Below are positions 50,187 through 61,700 of a DNA stretch of 64,000 nucleotides, in pieces (position 1 is the stretch's first letter; each line of letters opens with the position of its first letter). The DNA is from Mangifera indica (taxonomy: Eukaryota; Streptophyta; Magnoliopsida; Sapindales; Anacardiaceae). The notes beneath the pieces are model-generated. The model was not told the DNA's origin, did no database searches, and saw only the letters and a list, made by a program, of their open reading frames with translations. Location: assembly GCF_011075055.1 (NCBI RefSeq), contig NC_058138.1:24211568-24275567 (forward strand), given 5' to 3'. The position numbers were made by a program, and so were the translations under genes.

Positions 50187-51560
50187 TCATCCAGGTAAGT
50201 TGTCAAGCCACCCATCTTGGTTGATGAAAGCTTTGATTGAAAACTGTCGCAAGGCCCTTCCAATATTGGAAATGGAATTTTTTGCCCACCAAACTCTCCC
50301 TGAAGTCTCAGACCCTGGACCCTGGCAACCCATTTCTCCGAACACCAAATTCCTTCTGCATCAATAATAAAACAAAAATAATCCATGTAAATAAAAATGT
50401 TCTTCTCTTCTGATTTTCAACCTTGTTAACCAACTCAACTCACTCTTCTCCCTTGTACTGCCATTCGTTCCATCCTGCTGGAGTCACAATAGAGGAAAAC
50501 CAAGTGGCGATGAATATTACTCTTGAATAAGGACGGTACGCTCTTCCCAGATAGGCTTGACCAGTGCCTGTAACCATACCTCGTCTGAATACAAACCCAG
50601 TTGCTTCACTCGCTGATTCTCGACCCTGAGCTGTTACATACCCCGCACCTGGTCCTATATACCCACCAGTGTAATTAAGCGTACAACGCTGAATCAATAA
50701 CATAAACATATTCAGCACTTTTCAACTAATCAATATATATACAAACAATAACTGAAATATAAATGTTACTTCATAAATAGATTGTCCGTTTCCAAAAATG
50801 AAGTCTACAGCTCCTTGGATGTAACAATTGGAGAAGAGATGGCGTCCTTGGACATCCCATAATGTATCTTGTACTCCTATGAAACTACAAGCATAAAATG
50901 CTGATTTATCACCATAAATTCTTGCTGCTACTGCTTGTATCAATGGGTTTTTTGATGTTGATGCTGCCAAATCTATTTGTTGTTGAGTCAAGTTTAGTCT
51001 TTCTAAGACTCCAAGATTATATGAATTCTGCAACATACTATTAACAAATTAGTATTTTAAGAAGAAAAAAATATGATTGAGTGGTAATTTAGACCTTTAC
51101 CTCAAAAGTAATGTACTTGGCTATAATATTGTCTGCAAATGCGGAGAAAGTTGCACTAAGATCTGTTCTTTCATGTGCATAATAAGAAATTCTTGTCGCA
51201 CTACCATGTCCTTCAAGAACTATACAGGGTTTGTTGATTGGAATTGTTATTTGCTCCCTGCACAACCAAAATCTATCAGCAACATACGTGTACTAAATTT
51301 TACAAGAAACACTACATATTTAACTTCTCTTACTGGTAACATCCAGGGCTAATTTGAATTTTGATCCATTGATCATTGTTTTCAGGAATGGAATCAATAG
51401 CACTTTGAAGCGTCTTGAATTGGCTGTGGTACTTGCCAACATAAAGGGTATTAGCTACATAACGATTATTTCCAAATCTACAAATAACACCTGCAGCTTT
51501 ACTAGAAGAGACTGTTAACCATAAACAAATTATGAACAAAGACTTTGCTAGAAACTGCAT
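50187..51560 (-). CDS. Secreted pectinesterase (pectin methylesterase, no PRO region)
   Basis: Five exons join in frame: 51560-51334, 51257-51101, 51027-50770, 50688-50444, 50355-50187, giving 351 residues. A signal peptide (about 1-22, hydrophobic FIICLWLTV) leads directly into the mature enzyme, so there is no inhibitor-like PRO domain (type II). Catalytic elements are present: QAVAA, QDTL (Asp 182), DFIFG (Asp 203) and LGRAY (Arg 263), with the C-terminal [14 protein letters not shown]. The enzyme removes methyl groups from cell-wall homogalacturonan. The usual LGRAW is LGRAY here and QAVAL is QAVAA; both are seen in some plant members. The last exon must be read from the acceptor GATGCAG|AAGG; the other two frames there are shadows. 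A decayed copy lies 0.6 kb away on the same strand. Confidence 0.92.
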
Positions 51561-52169
51561 TTTTTTTGGGTGAAATGTCTATGTATATTGATGAGATTTA
51601 TTTTGATGCAATGGATCTGTTATATTGTTGCAGACTTTGAATCAGTATTTATTATTTCCACGATTGAAGTCGTGGTGCAGATAGAAGGTGTGATGAATCT
51701 GGTAAGTAAAGATTGAGGAAAATATTTGTTGCCATGTAAGTTGATCCATATTTAAGGTGGATAGATTTAAAGTAAAACATTGATAGAAATAATGCATAAG
51801 ATAGAGAATATACAAGGAATATAAAGTTTATTTGGTGAGTGAATTATGGTGATAGCAAACTGTTATTCTCCTGTACACAGTATACAAATTATTATGAAAG
51901 GAAAATTTCCAGAATGTGGCATGGCTGAGAATTAAGGTGATGATGGGATTGGGTGCTTTGGTTGTTTATTCATTCATCCATCCATCTTGATTTAGGAAAG
52001 TTATCAAATTTGTCAATTTTCGCAGTTGATCGAGGGAGAGTGTCTTCAGCCATTTAACTCGCTTAGACATGTTTGCTTTGCTCCAGGTCCAGTGCAATCC
52101 ACCTCTGTGCATTCAATTGAATTTCTGTACAAAAAATTAAATTAAATTAAAGCCATGTCTTTAAATTGT
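51561..52169. other. Pectinesterase promoter / spacer
   Basis: Separates the intact pectinesterase from its decayed tandem copy. No gene seen. Confidence 0.5.
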
Positions 52170-53650
52170 TGCCATTTTTAAGAGTGTACAATTTAAGAAA
52201 CTTACTCTTAAAAATATGACTCTAGAGTACCTAGTGAGAGATCTCCCCAAATATGAAGTTCCAGTGCCCACTATATTACAATATTTAAACACAACCACCT
52301 GTTTCAGCTGTGCTGTTTTGGAATTGAGCTGTGATGATACCCTATGTAGCATGAAAACAGAAACGGAAATTTGGAAACGCATTTTTTATAAAATATAGGA
52401 AATGGAAACGTGGAGAAACTTATAAATATGAAAAATATAAGGGTTTTTTATAAATACAAATTTTTTATAACAAAAATACATAAAATTGTATAGTATAAAA
52501 ATAAATAATAAAAAAAATGCAGAGAAAGATTACTATAAAATGAAATTATAGAGTCTACTGTAAATTGTTTTTGAGCAAATATATGTAGGTATTTAAGAAA
52601 AAAACAATAATACACACCAATCTGTATAACATGTTGGTGAAAATATGAGTAACACATTGAAGAGTGAAAAAAAGATGAATTCAATATGAGATTTAAAGAC
52701 ATTTCAGGTTTGAAAATATAAAAGATGTGTGTTTAATTGATTTTACAATTTTTCTTTTAAAAGAAATGCGTTTCAAAATTTTTGAAAAATTTTAAAACGA
52801 CTTAAAACAATTTGTACAAGTTTTTGGGAGTTTCGTAAATAGAAACGTTTCCAGTACGTGAAAATGTACTATATTGTGAGTTTCCGTGCTATTTTGATGA
52901 TACCTATAAAACCCCTTAGCCAGAACTGCAGCAGTAGTTTTTATGATGCATCCCTGCACACCTAATATATGGATTGGCCACTGCCCCAGATGAAATCTAT
53001 GGCACCTTGAATGTAACAATTTACAAAATAATGAAGACCCACCGAATCTGTCAATGTGTGTTGCAGCCAATGAATCCACACTCATAGAAAGCGGCCTTAT
53101 CAGCATGAATAAGAGCCGCTGGTGCCCATGAAATGTTTTCTATTTGACCATTATCACCAGTACCAGCCGAAAAAGATAACATTATAATTGTTCTGTCAAT
53201 AATAAATATATTAATTAGTTCAGGGTCAGAATCCAAGTGAAAATAAGTTTTGAGGTTGAGGTGGGTTAAACCTTGAAGGTTATAGGGAATCCCCAGCATA
53301 ATTGTGTTGAATGATAGTCTTGCTGCGGCTCGGTCCTTCAAGAACAATGTACGGTTTCTCTCCAGGGATTATAACTTTTCCACTGTATGCAAATGCAAAA
53401 CCATCAACACCTGGCATGTCATGATCACTAATAGTAATCAGAAAAGGAGATTAAGAATATTCAAACAATTACTTGTAGGTGCCAGGTTTAACATGGATAC
53501 GAGTCCACAATTTGTTGCATTGTGGGATGGAGTCAATGGCTTTCTGCACACTTGTAAAATGGTCTTTGCAATTTCATCTTGGCTCTGGGAAGCCATGGAT
53601 GCACTAGTTAAGCAAATCAATAGATGAAACATGATTAGGATTTCTTCCAT
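52170..53650 (-). pseudogene. Decayed tandem pectinesterase copy
   Basis: Minus-strand fragments follow the pectinesterase order. They are a signal peptide (53650 on, MFHLLICLTSASM), a FTSVQKAIDSIPQCNKLW segment in another frame, IIPGEKPYIVLEGPSRSKT (about 53390-53290), [19 protein letters not shown], then after a frameshift [18 protein letters not shown] (about 53040-52970), and after a transposon VVVFKYCNIVGTGTSYLGRS (about 52310-52230). There are at least three frameshifts. The catalytic QDTL now reads QHTL in the best frame, and DFIFG reads DFIWG. The C-terminal exon is missing. It is a gene duplicate with introns retained, clearly nonfunctional. Confidence 0.88.
52342..52894. mobile_element. 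Nonautonomous DNA transposon in pectinesterase pseudogene exon
   Basis: A 553-bp AT-rich insert is bounded by the direct repeat TGATGATACC (52332-52341 and 52895-52904). Its ends carry short, imperfect inverted repeats (TAGCATGAAAAC at the left, TAGCACGGAAAC read inward from the right). A 9-10 bp target duplication fits a Mutator-like element. Coding similarity to pectinesterase resumes on each side, so the insertion is exonic. Confidence 0.7.
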
Positions 53651-55419
53651 TTTGAAGATAACCCAACTGAACTGACATAAAGTCTGAGATTACATCTCTA
53701 ATTTGTATGTTTGGATCACTGTGTGCTTGAGTTGGATAGTATTAAAAGCACTGCAATTTTGGCATGTTGTTGAGATTCACATGTAAAACCATTGGTTGTA
53801 CTTCATGAAATGACTGTAGATATAAGTTACGAGTTTTGGTTGTTTCTGATTCAATTAAATGAACATACACTATTTAACATAAAAAGAAATTATTACAATG
53901 TCAACTCCTAAGTCGTCATAACATCTCCCCCAATTTTGAATAATTGACGCTTTCACCCTCAAGCAACGTGCTATTTGTTGACACAAGGGTTAGCATTTAT
54001 TGTCCTAAATAAACCGTTGATAGTATTGGACAGAAGTAAAGATGGCAGTAAGTTGTGGCTAGATTTCCCATTTCTTTGTAAGATGAACATTTTTCTTATT
54101 TTTGTCAGAAAATCTTTTCTTTTATTCTCGTATTTTTTTTAATTTTACATCCTGAAATCACTATTAAAATCCAAACCTTGATTTCACTCATTATCAATCT
54201 TCTTAGAATTATTTTTTGATTTTTTCTACTTTATAGTTTTTAAGTGAATCCCATTATTATCAACAATTTTTTATTTGAAAATATCATGTTTTTGATAATA
54301 AAAATAAGAAATATATATAACATGAAAGAAGAGTTGAGATGTTTAGTCTCAAACAAAGCAATTATCAGTTCATAACTTTTTATGTTCAATTATTTTTATT
54401 TTTATTATCATTTCTTTTGTTTATTTCTCCTTATGTTTAAATTTAAAAAGTTAGAGAAGATTCAAAATATAGTGTTTTATACTAAGCATAACTATCGCGT
54501 CACTTGAAAAATATCCACTTAGCTTCAACCCCACTCCCAATTATTTCATATGTTAGGTATTTGGAAATTTGATATGATGAATGGGTGCATGGTTCTACTT
54601 GTTGAATGGTACGAGATAAGGTGGGTACTAGGTGGGGCCTTATCCCCCATTGCAATGATTTTTTGACATTGTTTTTGGTTGTAAAATTTTTTTATTTTTA
54701 TTTGTCTTTGTTTATTTTAAAAAAATTCTTATTATATGCATAGGATCGAACAATTATTTGAATGATGATTAAAAATTTGAGTTAATAATTGGCCATTTTT
54801 ATCCAACTTATTTGCAAGTTGGTAATGTTGCATTTCTTGAAAGCAAATAATTAATTCAAAATGTATTTTATACTCTCTGCGCCGTTACATTCATTTATAT
54901 AATCTTAATCTAGGGTGACATTGCTTTTTAGTTCTCATAAGCGGGGGATACTGTTTTGGCACCAAACCTTGGGGTTGGACATGGTAAAAATCCGGTTACA
55001 AAGGCCCAAAATTTCCGCTGGATCAAATTTCTGGAAGCCCAAAGTCGATAACGGGCCTCTAGTGTTCACGGTCATGCATAGAAACTTGTCGTCTATCATT
55101 TGTTTCCATGAACGACAGGTCGGTAAGTTGTCTCCAAGAAAAATAACGCGCCAATCTAACGGACGTTACGGACCCCGTCGGTTACAGTTTCCACTACAGG
55201 TCGTTCAGTAGCAAATTAAATAAACGACAGAACAGATAATGATCTTTCAAGGAAATGACAAATGAGAACTCAAAATAAACCTGAGAAAGCATGTGGCAGA
55301 GTTCTCAAGCTTGTAAAAAATCTGATACTACAGTTGTCTGATACTATCTATATGAAATATCATGTCAGTTAGCAGTTTGCTATCGGCTATGTCTGGATAA
55401 GGAAGAAAAAAGAAGAAAG
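53651..55419. other. Intergenic, promoter side of PPR gene
   Basis: AT-rich to about 54900. From 54900 to 55420 the base composition is more balanced, as expected for the promoter and leader of the PPR gene. The frame at 54915-55211 has no recognisable family. Confidence 0.45.
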
Positions 55420-57432
55420 ATGAGCACAACCACAACCAGTAGCACCACAAATCTTCCTCACAATGTAAAACCAGATCACCTTTCAAAAACAAACATACCC
55501 ACTTCCGAACTTTCCCAGAAAACAATCCTAGACCTTTTAAACACAAAATGCACCACTTCTTTACACCTCCTCAAGCAGGCTCACGCTGTTGTTTTAAAGA
55601 GTGGCCACTTTCAAGACCATTATGTAGCTGGCACGTTACTCAAGTCTTATGCAAATTCTCCTTCCAGCAACTTGAATTTTGTATCGAAGGTCTTCTATTA
55701 TGTCCCTAGGCCTAATGTTTTTGTATGGAATGTTATGCTCAAAAGTTGCTTGGACCATAATGAGACTTGGAAGGTAATCTCCTATTATTATAAGATGGTC
55801 GTTGCTAATGCTAGGCCTAATAAGTTCACTTATCCTGTTGTTTTTAAGGCCTGCAATATTGCAGGTGTTGATAAAGAAGGATTGCAGATTCATACTCATG
55901 TAGTGAAACTTGGACTTCATGGAGATATTCACATTAAAAGTTCTGCAATTCAAATGTATGCATCTTTTGGACTTTTAATGGATGCAAGACAGTTTCTTGA
56001 TGATGGTCAAGAATGTGATGTCATTTGTTGGAATGCTATGATTGATGGTTACTTGAAATGGGGAGACATTGAAGCTGCTAAAGAGTTGTTTAATTCTATG
56101 GTTGAAAAAAATATTGGATCTTATAATGCTATGATAAGTGGTTTAGCTAAGTGTGGAAGGTTTGATGATGCTAGAAAGTTATTTGATGAGATGAGTGATA
56201 AGAATGAAATCACATGGAGTTCAATTATTGACGGTTATATCAAAGGAGGGTACTATAAAGAGGCCTTGGAAGTATTTAATCAAATGCAGAATCAAGAGAT
56301 TAGGCCAAGGAAATTTGTTTTGTCAAGTGTGCTATGTGCTTGTGCAAATTTTGGGGCTCTTGATCAGGGGAGATGGATTCATGCTTATTTGAAAAGAAAT
56401 TCTATAAACTTGGATGCAGTATTGGGGACTGCCTTGATTGATATGTATGTCAAATGCGGGTGTCTTGATATGGCATGGGAGGTTTTTGAGAACATGAAAA
56501 AGAAAGAAGTGTTTTCTTGGAATGCCATGATTGGTGGGCTAGCCATGCATGGCCGAGCAGGGGATGCAATTGAATTATTTTTTAAAATGCTAAGGGAAAG
56601 GATGACACCTGATAAAATTACGTTTGTTAGTATTTTAAGTGCTTGTGCTCATGCGGGGATGGTTGACAGAGGCTTAGAGGTTTTGGATAATATGAAGATA
56701 ACATTTGGTATTGAGCCTGAGGTGGAGCATTATGGATGTGTGGTAGACCTGTTAGGAAGGGCAGGGCTTTTAACTGAGGCTGAGGAACTCATTAGTACGA
56801 TGCCAATGGAACCCAATGCAGCTGTTTGGGGTGCTCTTTTGGGTGCTTGTAAGAAACATGGAAATATTGAATTGAGTGAGAGGGTGGGGAAGATTTTGCT
56901 AGAGATGGAGCCAGAAAATAGTGGTCGATATGCATTGTTATCGAACATCTATGCGAAGGAAGGAAGATGGGATGATGTCGCAGAAGTAAGGAAGTTGATG
57001 AAGGAAAGAGGAATAAAGACAAATCCAGGAATTAGCACAATTGATTTGAATGGTATTGTTCATGAATTTAAAATGGGAGATGGATCACACCCTCAAGTGA
57101 AGGAAATCTATTTGATGTTGGAGAAGATCATTGATAAGCTGAAGATGGAAGGCTATTCACCAATTGCATCCCAAGTTCTGTTTGATATTGAAGAGGAAGA
57201 TAAGGAAACTGCCCTTAAGTACCACAGTGAAAAGCTTGCAATTGCATTTGGACTCATTAACACAAATCCGGGAACAACCATCCGCATTGTAAAGAATTTG
57301 AGGGTGTGTGAGGATTGCCATTCTGCCACAAAGCTTATTTCTAAAGTATTTGAAAGGGATATCATTGTGAGGGACCGTGTTCGGTATCATCATTTCAGAA
57401 ATGGTAAATGCTCCTGTAATGACTTTTGGTAA
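55420..57432 (+). CDS. PLS-class pentatricopeptide repeat protein, E/E+/DYW type
   Basis: A single uninterrupted 670-codon frame without introns, as usual for plant PPR genes. PPR units run from about residue 65 to 470 in PLS order (for example CWNAMIDGYLKWGDIEAAKE, TWSSIIDGYIKGGYYKEALE, SWNAMIGGLAMHGRAGDAIE). E and E+ motifs follow (GALLGACKKHGNIELSE; GISTIDLNGIVHEF). The DYW deaminase-like domain has the zinc-binding pattern YHSEKLAIAFGL and CEDCHSA, and HHFRNGKCSCNDFW at the end. Such proteins select cytidines for C-to-U editing in plastid or mitochondrial RNA. The terminal triplet is DFW rather than DYW, and the PG-box core reads GISTIDLNG rather than the commoner GCSWIEVNG. The first 25 residues are Ser/Thr-rich. 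I cannot name the RNA target. Confidence 0.95.
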   Translation: MSTTTTSSTTNLPHNVKPDHLSKTNIPTSELSQKTILDLLNTKCTTSLHLLKQAHAVVLKSGHFQDHYVAGTLLKSYANSPSSNLNFVSKVFYYVPRPNVFVWNVMLKSCLDHNETWKVISYYYKMVVANARPNKFTYPVVFKACNIAGVDKEGLQIHTHVVKLGLHGDIHIKSSAIQMYASFGLLMDARQFLDDGQECDVICWNAMIDGYLKWGDIEAAKELFNSMVEKNIGSYNAMISGLAKCGRFDDARKLFDEMSDKNEITWSSIIDGYIKGGYYKEALEVFNQMQNQEIRPRKFVLSSVLCACANFGALDQGRWIHAYLKRNSINLDAVLGTALIDMYVKCGCLDMAWEVFENMKKKEVFSWNAMIGGLAMHGRAGDAIELFFKMLRERMTPDKITFVSILSACAHAGMVDRGLEVLDNMKITFGIEPEVEHYGCVVDLLGRAGLLTEAEELISTMPMEPNAAVWGALLGACKKHGNIELSERVGKILLEMEPENSGRYALLSNIYAKEGRWDDVAEVRKLMKERGIKTNPGISTIDLNGIVHEFKMGDGSHPQVKEIYLMLEKIIDKLKMEGYSPIASQVLFDIEEEDKETALKYHSEKLAIAFGLINTNPGTTIRIVKNLRVCEDCHSATKLISKVFERDIIVRDRVRYHHFRNGKCSCNDFW

Positions 57433-58766
57433 AAGTTATGGTCAGAATAGACGAAGGGTGAACATGAGGAGTAAAGAACACATATGCAGTAAAGGCAGTC
57501 AAGATTTTAAGCATGTAAGATAGTCGATATATGTAAAAACCTGCCAGTGAATATGGCAATTTCACATTATTCATGAGCAGTAAGTTGTGACAGACTGCAG
57601 AGGCTAACTTTGTTAAGGAATTCAAATAATCTAAACAGCAGCTAATTTCAAGTAGAAAACAGGCTGAGAAATGTGTTATTTTAATGTTCTCTTCGGTTTG
57701 GACGAACTTTTAGATTTTCATGAACATCCATAAAACACAGAAAAGAATCGTTATCAGAAACATAACAATTGATTAAATTAATTATTTCTCTTCATAGCGA
57801 ACAAACAGAAAGATAGCTTCATTTGTTGAAGGATCGACTATTTATAAGTATTTCTTTAATAGGTATGCACATGTGATTTTAAAAAAGACAGAAAAACTAT
57901 AATCTTGTTGAGTCTCACTAAGTGCTGAATTAATGCTTTAGATCCGTATCTCTCACAGCATTTCTGTATCTTAGTTTATCATAGATACTATAAATCTACT
58001 TAGTTGTGTACAATACACGTCTATGTAGCAATATCAAGCTTATGACACAGCACTGTCACACCCTTCAAGCACGCTATAAATTTATATACCATAATATTTT
58101 TTTTCCTCCTTAATTTGTTAGCAACTCCTGCAATCGTTGGTATAAACATGGTCAGAATTGGTAGATGATCCAGAAGGATTCCCATAGTTTTCATAACTAT
58201 GGTTCACCTCATCTGTGCTATATCATCAGTGACATTGATTCTGGATTTGCTATCATTGTTCGTAGAAACTGATAGCATTGAATCAACTGTGACCTCTAGC
58301 AAGTGTAAAAATTCAGTCTTAATTGCCTAATACTAAGACTAATCTTCACTTTGATATCCTTTGTAAGCACAGTGAAATTGTCTCATTGAATTGAAAGTGT
58401 ACTGTCCTGTGAATTGTTACTTCACAACTTCAACTTTGCTAACAAAGCATATAACTGAAGTTGGGCTATTTTTGGGCTTTAAAAGAGGTCTACATTGACC
58501 TGGCATAGGCTCAACCTATCAAAAAAGTGTGGTCAGTAAGTGGATAATGTGCAAATTATTCAACACTTCACAACTCACCTCTAACTCATTATGCCAAGCC
58601 ATTTATCCACCACTAAAATGTCACTTCGTTTCCCTCAGGTACCCTCTTCCAAACTCCAACTAGTACTACGCATCCATTTCACGAAAATGTAAGGACATAA
58701 TTGTCCCAGACTACCTGGAATTATATAATTAGTTATCAGTTACCAGTTAAACAACCAGGCTCAACA
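57433..58766. other. Intergenic between PPR and SOQ1
   Basis: Holds the PPR 3' untranslated region and the SOQ1 promoter. No gene or RNA gene seen. Confidence 0.5.
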
Positions 58767-61700
58767 ATGCAACTACTGTCACCACCACCACCTTCTTTGT
58801 CTCATCAATCCACACTTTTCTTCTTCTTTTCAAAGGCAAAGCTTCTAAACCGTGCTTCAGCCTCAAACCTTTTTTATCAATGCAGAGTAAAACGCCAAGT
58901 TTTTACCCAAAAAGTGGTGTTAAAAGCATGTGCAACAAAAGTGGAGCAGAAAGATGTGAATGTCTCAGAACATGTATCAAGTGAGTGGGGGAAAGTTTCT
59001 GCTGTGTTGTTTGATATGGATGGAGTGTTGTGTAACAGTGAGGAGCCTTCAAGAAGGGCTGGTGTGGATGTTTTTGCTGAAATGGGAGTTGAAGTTACAG
59101 TTGAGGACTTTGTCCCTTTCATGGGAACTGGTAAGAGCTAATAGTCACTAATTACTTTTGATTGTTAATTGTTAACTTCGGTTGCATGGGCTACGATCGG
59201 CAATTAAAGAATCGTAACGGGCTGTGTATAATGGCCAGGAACTTACGTTAATATAAACATGAATCTTCTGTTTATGAGACAAAAGGAGGTGGATAAGTTG
59301 ATGCAACTGAAGGAAGCAGAGATAATGTGGGGCTGATATAATCTTCAAAGATACAATTTTAAATATAAAGAGAATTAGTTTATGTTTGAATGTGATGGAT
59401 CATTCTATTATTGTGTTAACTTGGAGTTTTGATATGTAATTTTTAGCTTTTAATATTTACATGTCCTATGGTGATGTAATAGGTGAGGCAAATTTCTTAG
59501 GCGGTGTAGCTTCTGTTAAAGGAGTGAAGGGATTTGATCCTGAGAAGGCCAAAAAGAGGTTCTTTGAGATATATCTGGAGAAGGTCATTAATCTATTACT
59601 AAACCTAATATTTCAATGAAAAGATGGTTACTCATTACTAACCTCTGATTTCGATCAACGCTTGCAGTATGCAAAACCGAATTCAGGAATAGGATTTGTG
59701 GGAGCCCTTGAACTGATTAATCAGGTATGTAAGCTAATTAATGTCTAATTTCATTATCCCAATTACTTGTTGCTGCAATTAAAAATTGGCTAATTTAATG
59801 CTGCTGTAAAACAGTGCAAAAGCAACGGACTAAAAGTTGCTGTTGCATCAAGTGCTGATCGCGTCAAGGTTGATGCAAATTTAGCTGCTGCTGGTTTACC
59901 AGTATCTATGTAAGCCTATCTAGTCATTGGAAAAGTTTCTAAAGTTTAAAGAACACACTTGAATATTTACCTCAATCTGATATTGTTTAATGGTTTGCAT
60001 GTGGCTGTGGATCACTGAAACTCCCGCTTTCGATGATTGTTGTGTTTCCATGATCAAAGTTGTGGCCGTCACATTGACTCAAACTCAGATAACTAGGACT
60101 ATGTCAAAAATATACTAGAGCGATATTTGGGTGGTGGGAATGAGAACCATCTAGAAATCAGATTAGTGCAGACCTTCAAGTTTATACTTTAATTTAAACC
60201 TTATGTTCTTACCGTATTGTTATCCTCTTGCCATCAGGTTTGATGCTATTGTATCAGCAGATGCTTTTGAGAATTTGAAGCCTGCTCCTGATATTTTCTT
60301 AGTTGCATCAAAGATCTTGAACGTGCCCACTAGCGAGGTATACCACTAGATTCTGCAGTGTCATTTCTTTGCTGATATCGCCTGCACAAGGTTTTTCTTC
60401 TTAACTTTTTGGGTTCATCAGCCAAAAATATTGAATTCAGCTGCATAGTTTTATATTTTGCAACATATTATTTTAGCAGCGTATGTCTTATTATTTTCTG
60501 GGATGAAATTTGTTTTTTCTTACAAAGTGTTGGCAAGTCTGAAAATGACATTGCTGGCTAGACTTGCAATATGCAGGCATTTAGCATAACTCTAAGTCTA
60601 TATATATAAGATTTTCTAAATAGTTTCAGAATGTTTCTCAAACGCTTTCAGAAATTTCGTTCGGTCAGCTTTATCACAGTCTAAATCCATAGATTCCTAG
60701 GTCATGTTACTATCCATTTGAAGAAATTTATCAGATACCTTCTAGTGAGTGTTCATCTACAGAGTTTCCATATCTTTACCAGATATTCTATGTTTTTTTT
60801 TTTTTTTGGTTTATCAGGAGATTTCTTTGTATGTTTTATCATTATGTTGTGTGATAAAGAATGCTTTCATAGAAATGGTTGATTGTCTTTTTTTTTTTGT
60901 GAATTCTTTTATATGTATGATTATAATCTTTGTCTGCTGTTCCCAGTGTATTGTTATTGAAGACGCACTAGCTGGGGTTCAGGCTGCTAAAGCTGCACAA
61001 ATGAGGTAAATATTCAATGCATGCCCAGGTTGGTTTTCTTGAGATAACCATTGTAATATGTGTCTTCAAACTTTGATTGCTTTCATAAATGTCTGAACTT
61101 GCTGGATCTAAGTTGAATCTCTTTCCTTCCCTGCATTTTATCATGTTTTATTAGTCATCAGACTCCTGCTTTATTATTTCCAATTTTACATACCAAATAT
61201 AAAAGAAGATTTTTCCTTTTTCTGGGTAAATGGTACTTACTATCTGCATCTTGCAGATGTATTGCAGTGAAAACTACATTGTCAGAGGAGATTCTGAAGG
61301 ATGCCGGTCCATCGCTTATCAGAAATGAGATAGGAAGCGTTTCACTTGATGATATTCTCAGTGGTGGCCCTGATTATAGTATGTAGTCCTGAGAATATGC
61401 ACAAACATTTCTTTGTACCTGTGCCGTCTATACTGTAAAATGGTGAAGCAACACTGTGCCAATATTTTTAGGACTATGTTTTTTAGTAATTTATATTTTG
61501 TTGTAATGGATATCTTTTGTACTGGAAAACATTCTCCTGCACTACGAAAGTGCAACCTTCTGCTCAGTGCTCCAATTGGCTGAAATTATATTTTTTAGTT
61601 ATATTTGCAATAAGAGGGTTGATCAAGAACTTACAATTAGAACTTCTTATTGATGATATTCTCTTACCAGTTACCAACTCTTTCAAATGGGACAGTGATA

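Noticed and set aside
50045..50386. 113-codon minus frame over the pectinesterase last exon
   Set aside because: Wrong frame; the phase from exon 4 gives the family C-terminus ending LDNLPG in another frame. At first it looked as if the gene were frameshifted; it is not.
55636..55953. Antisense frames within the PPR gene
   Set aside because: Reverse-strand shadows of a long conserved coding frame.
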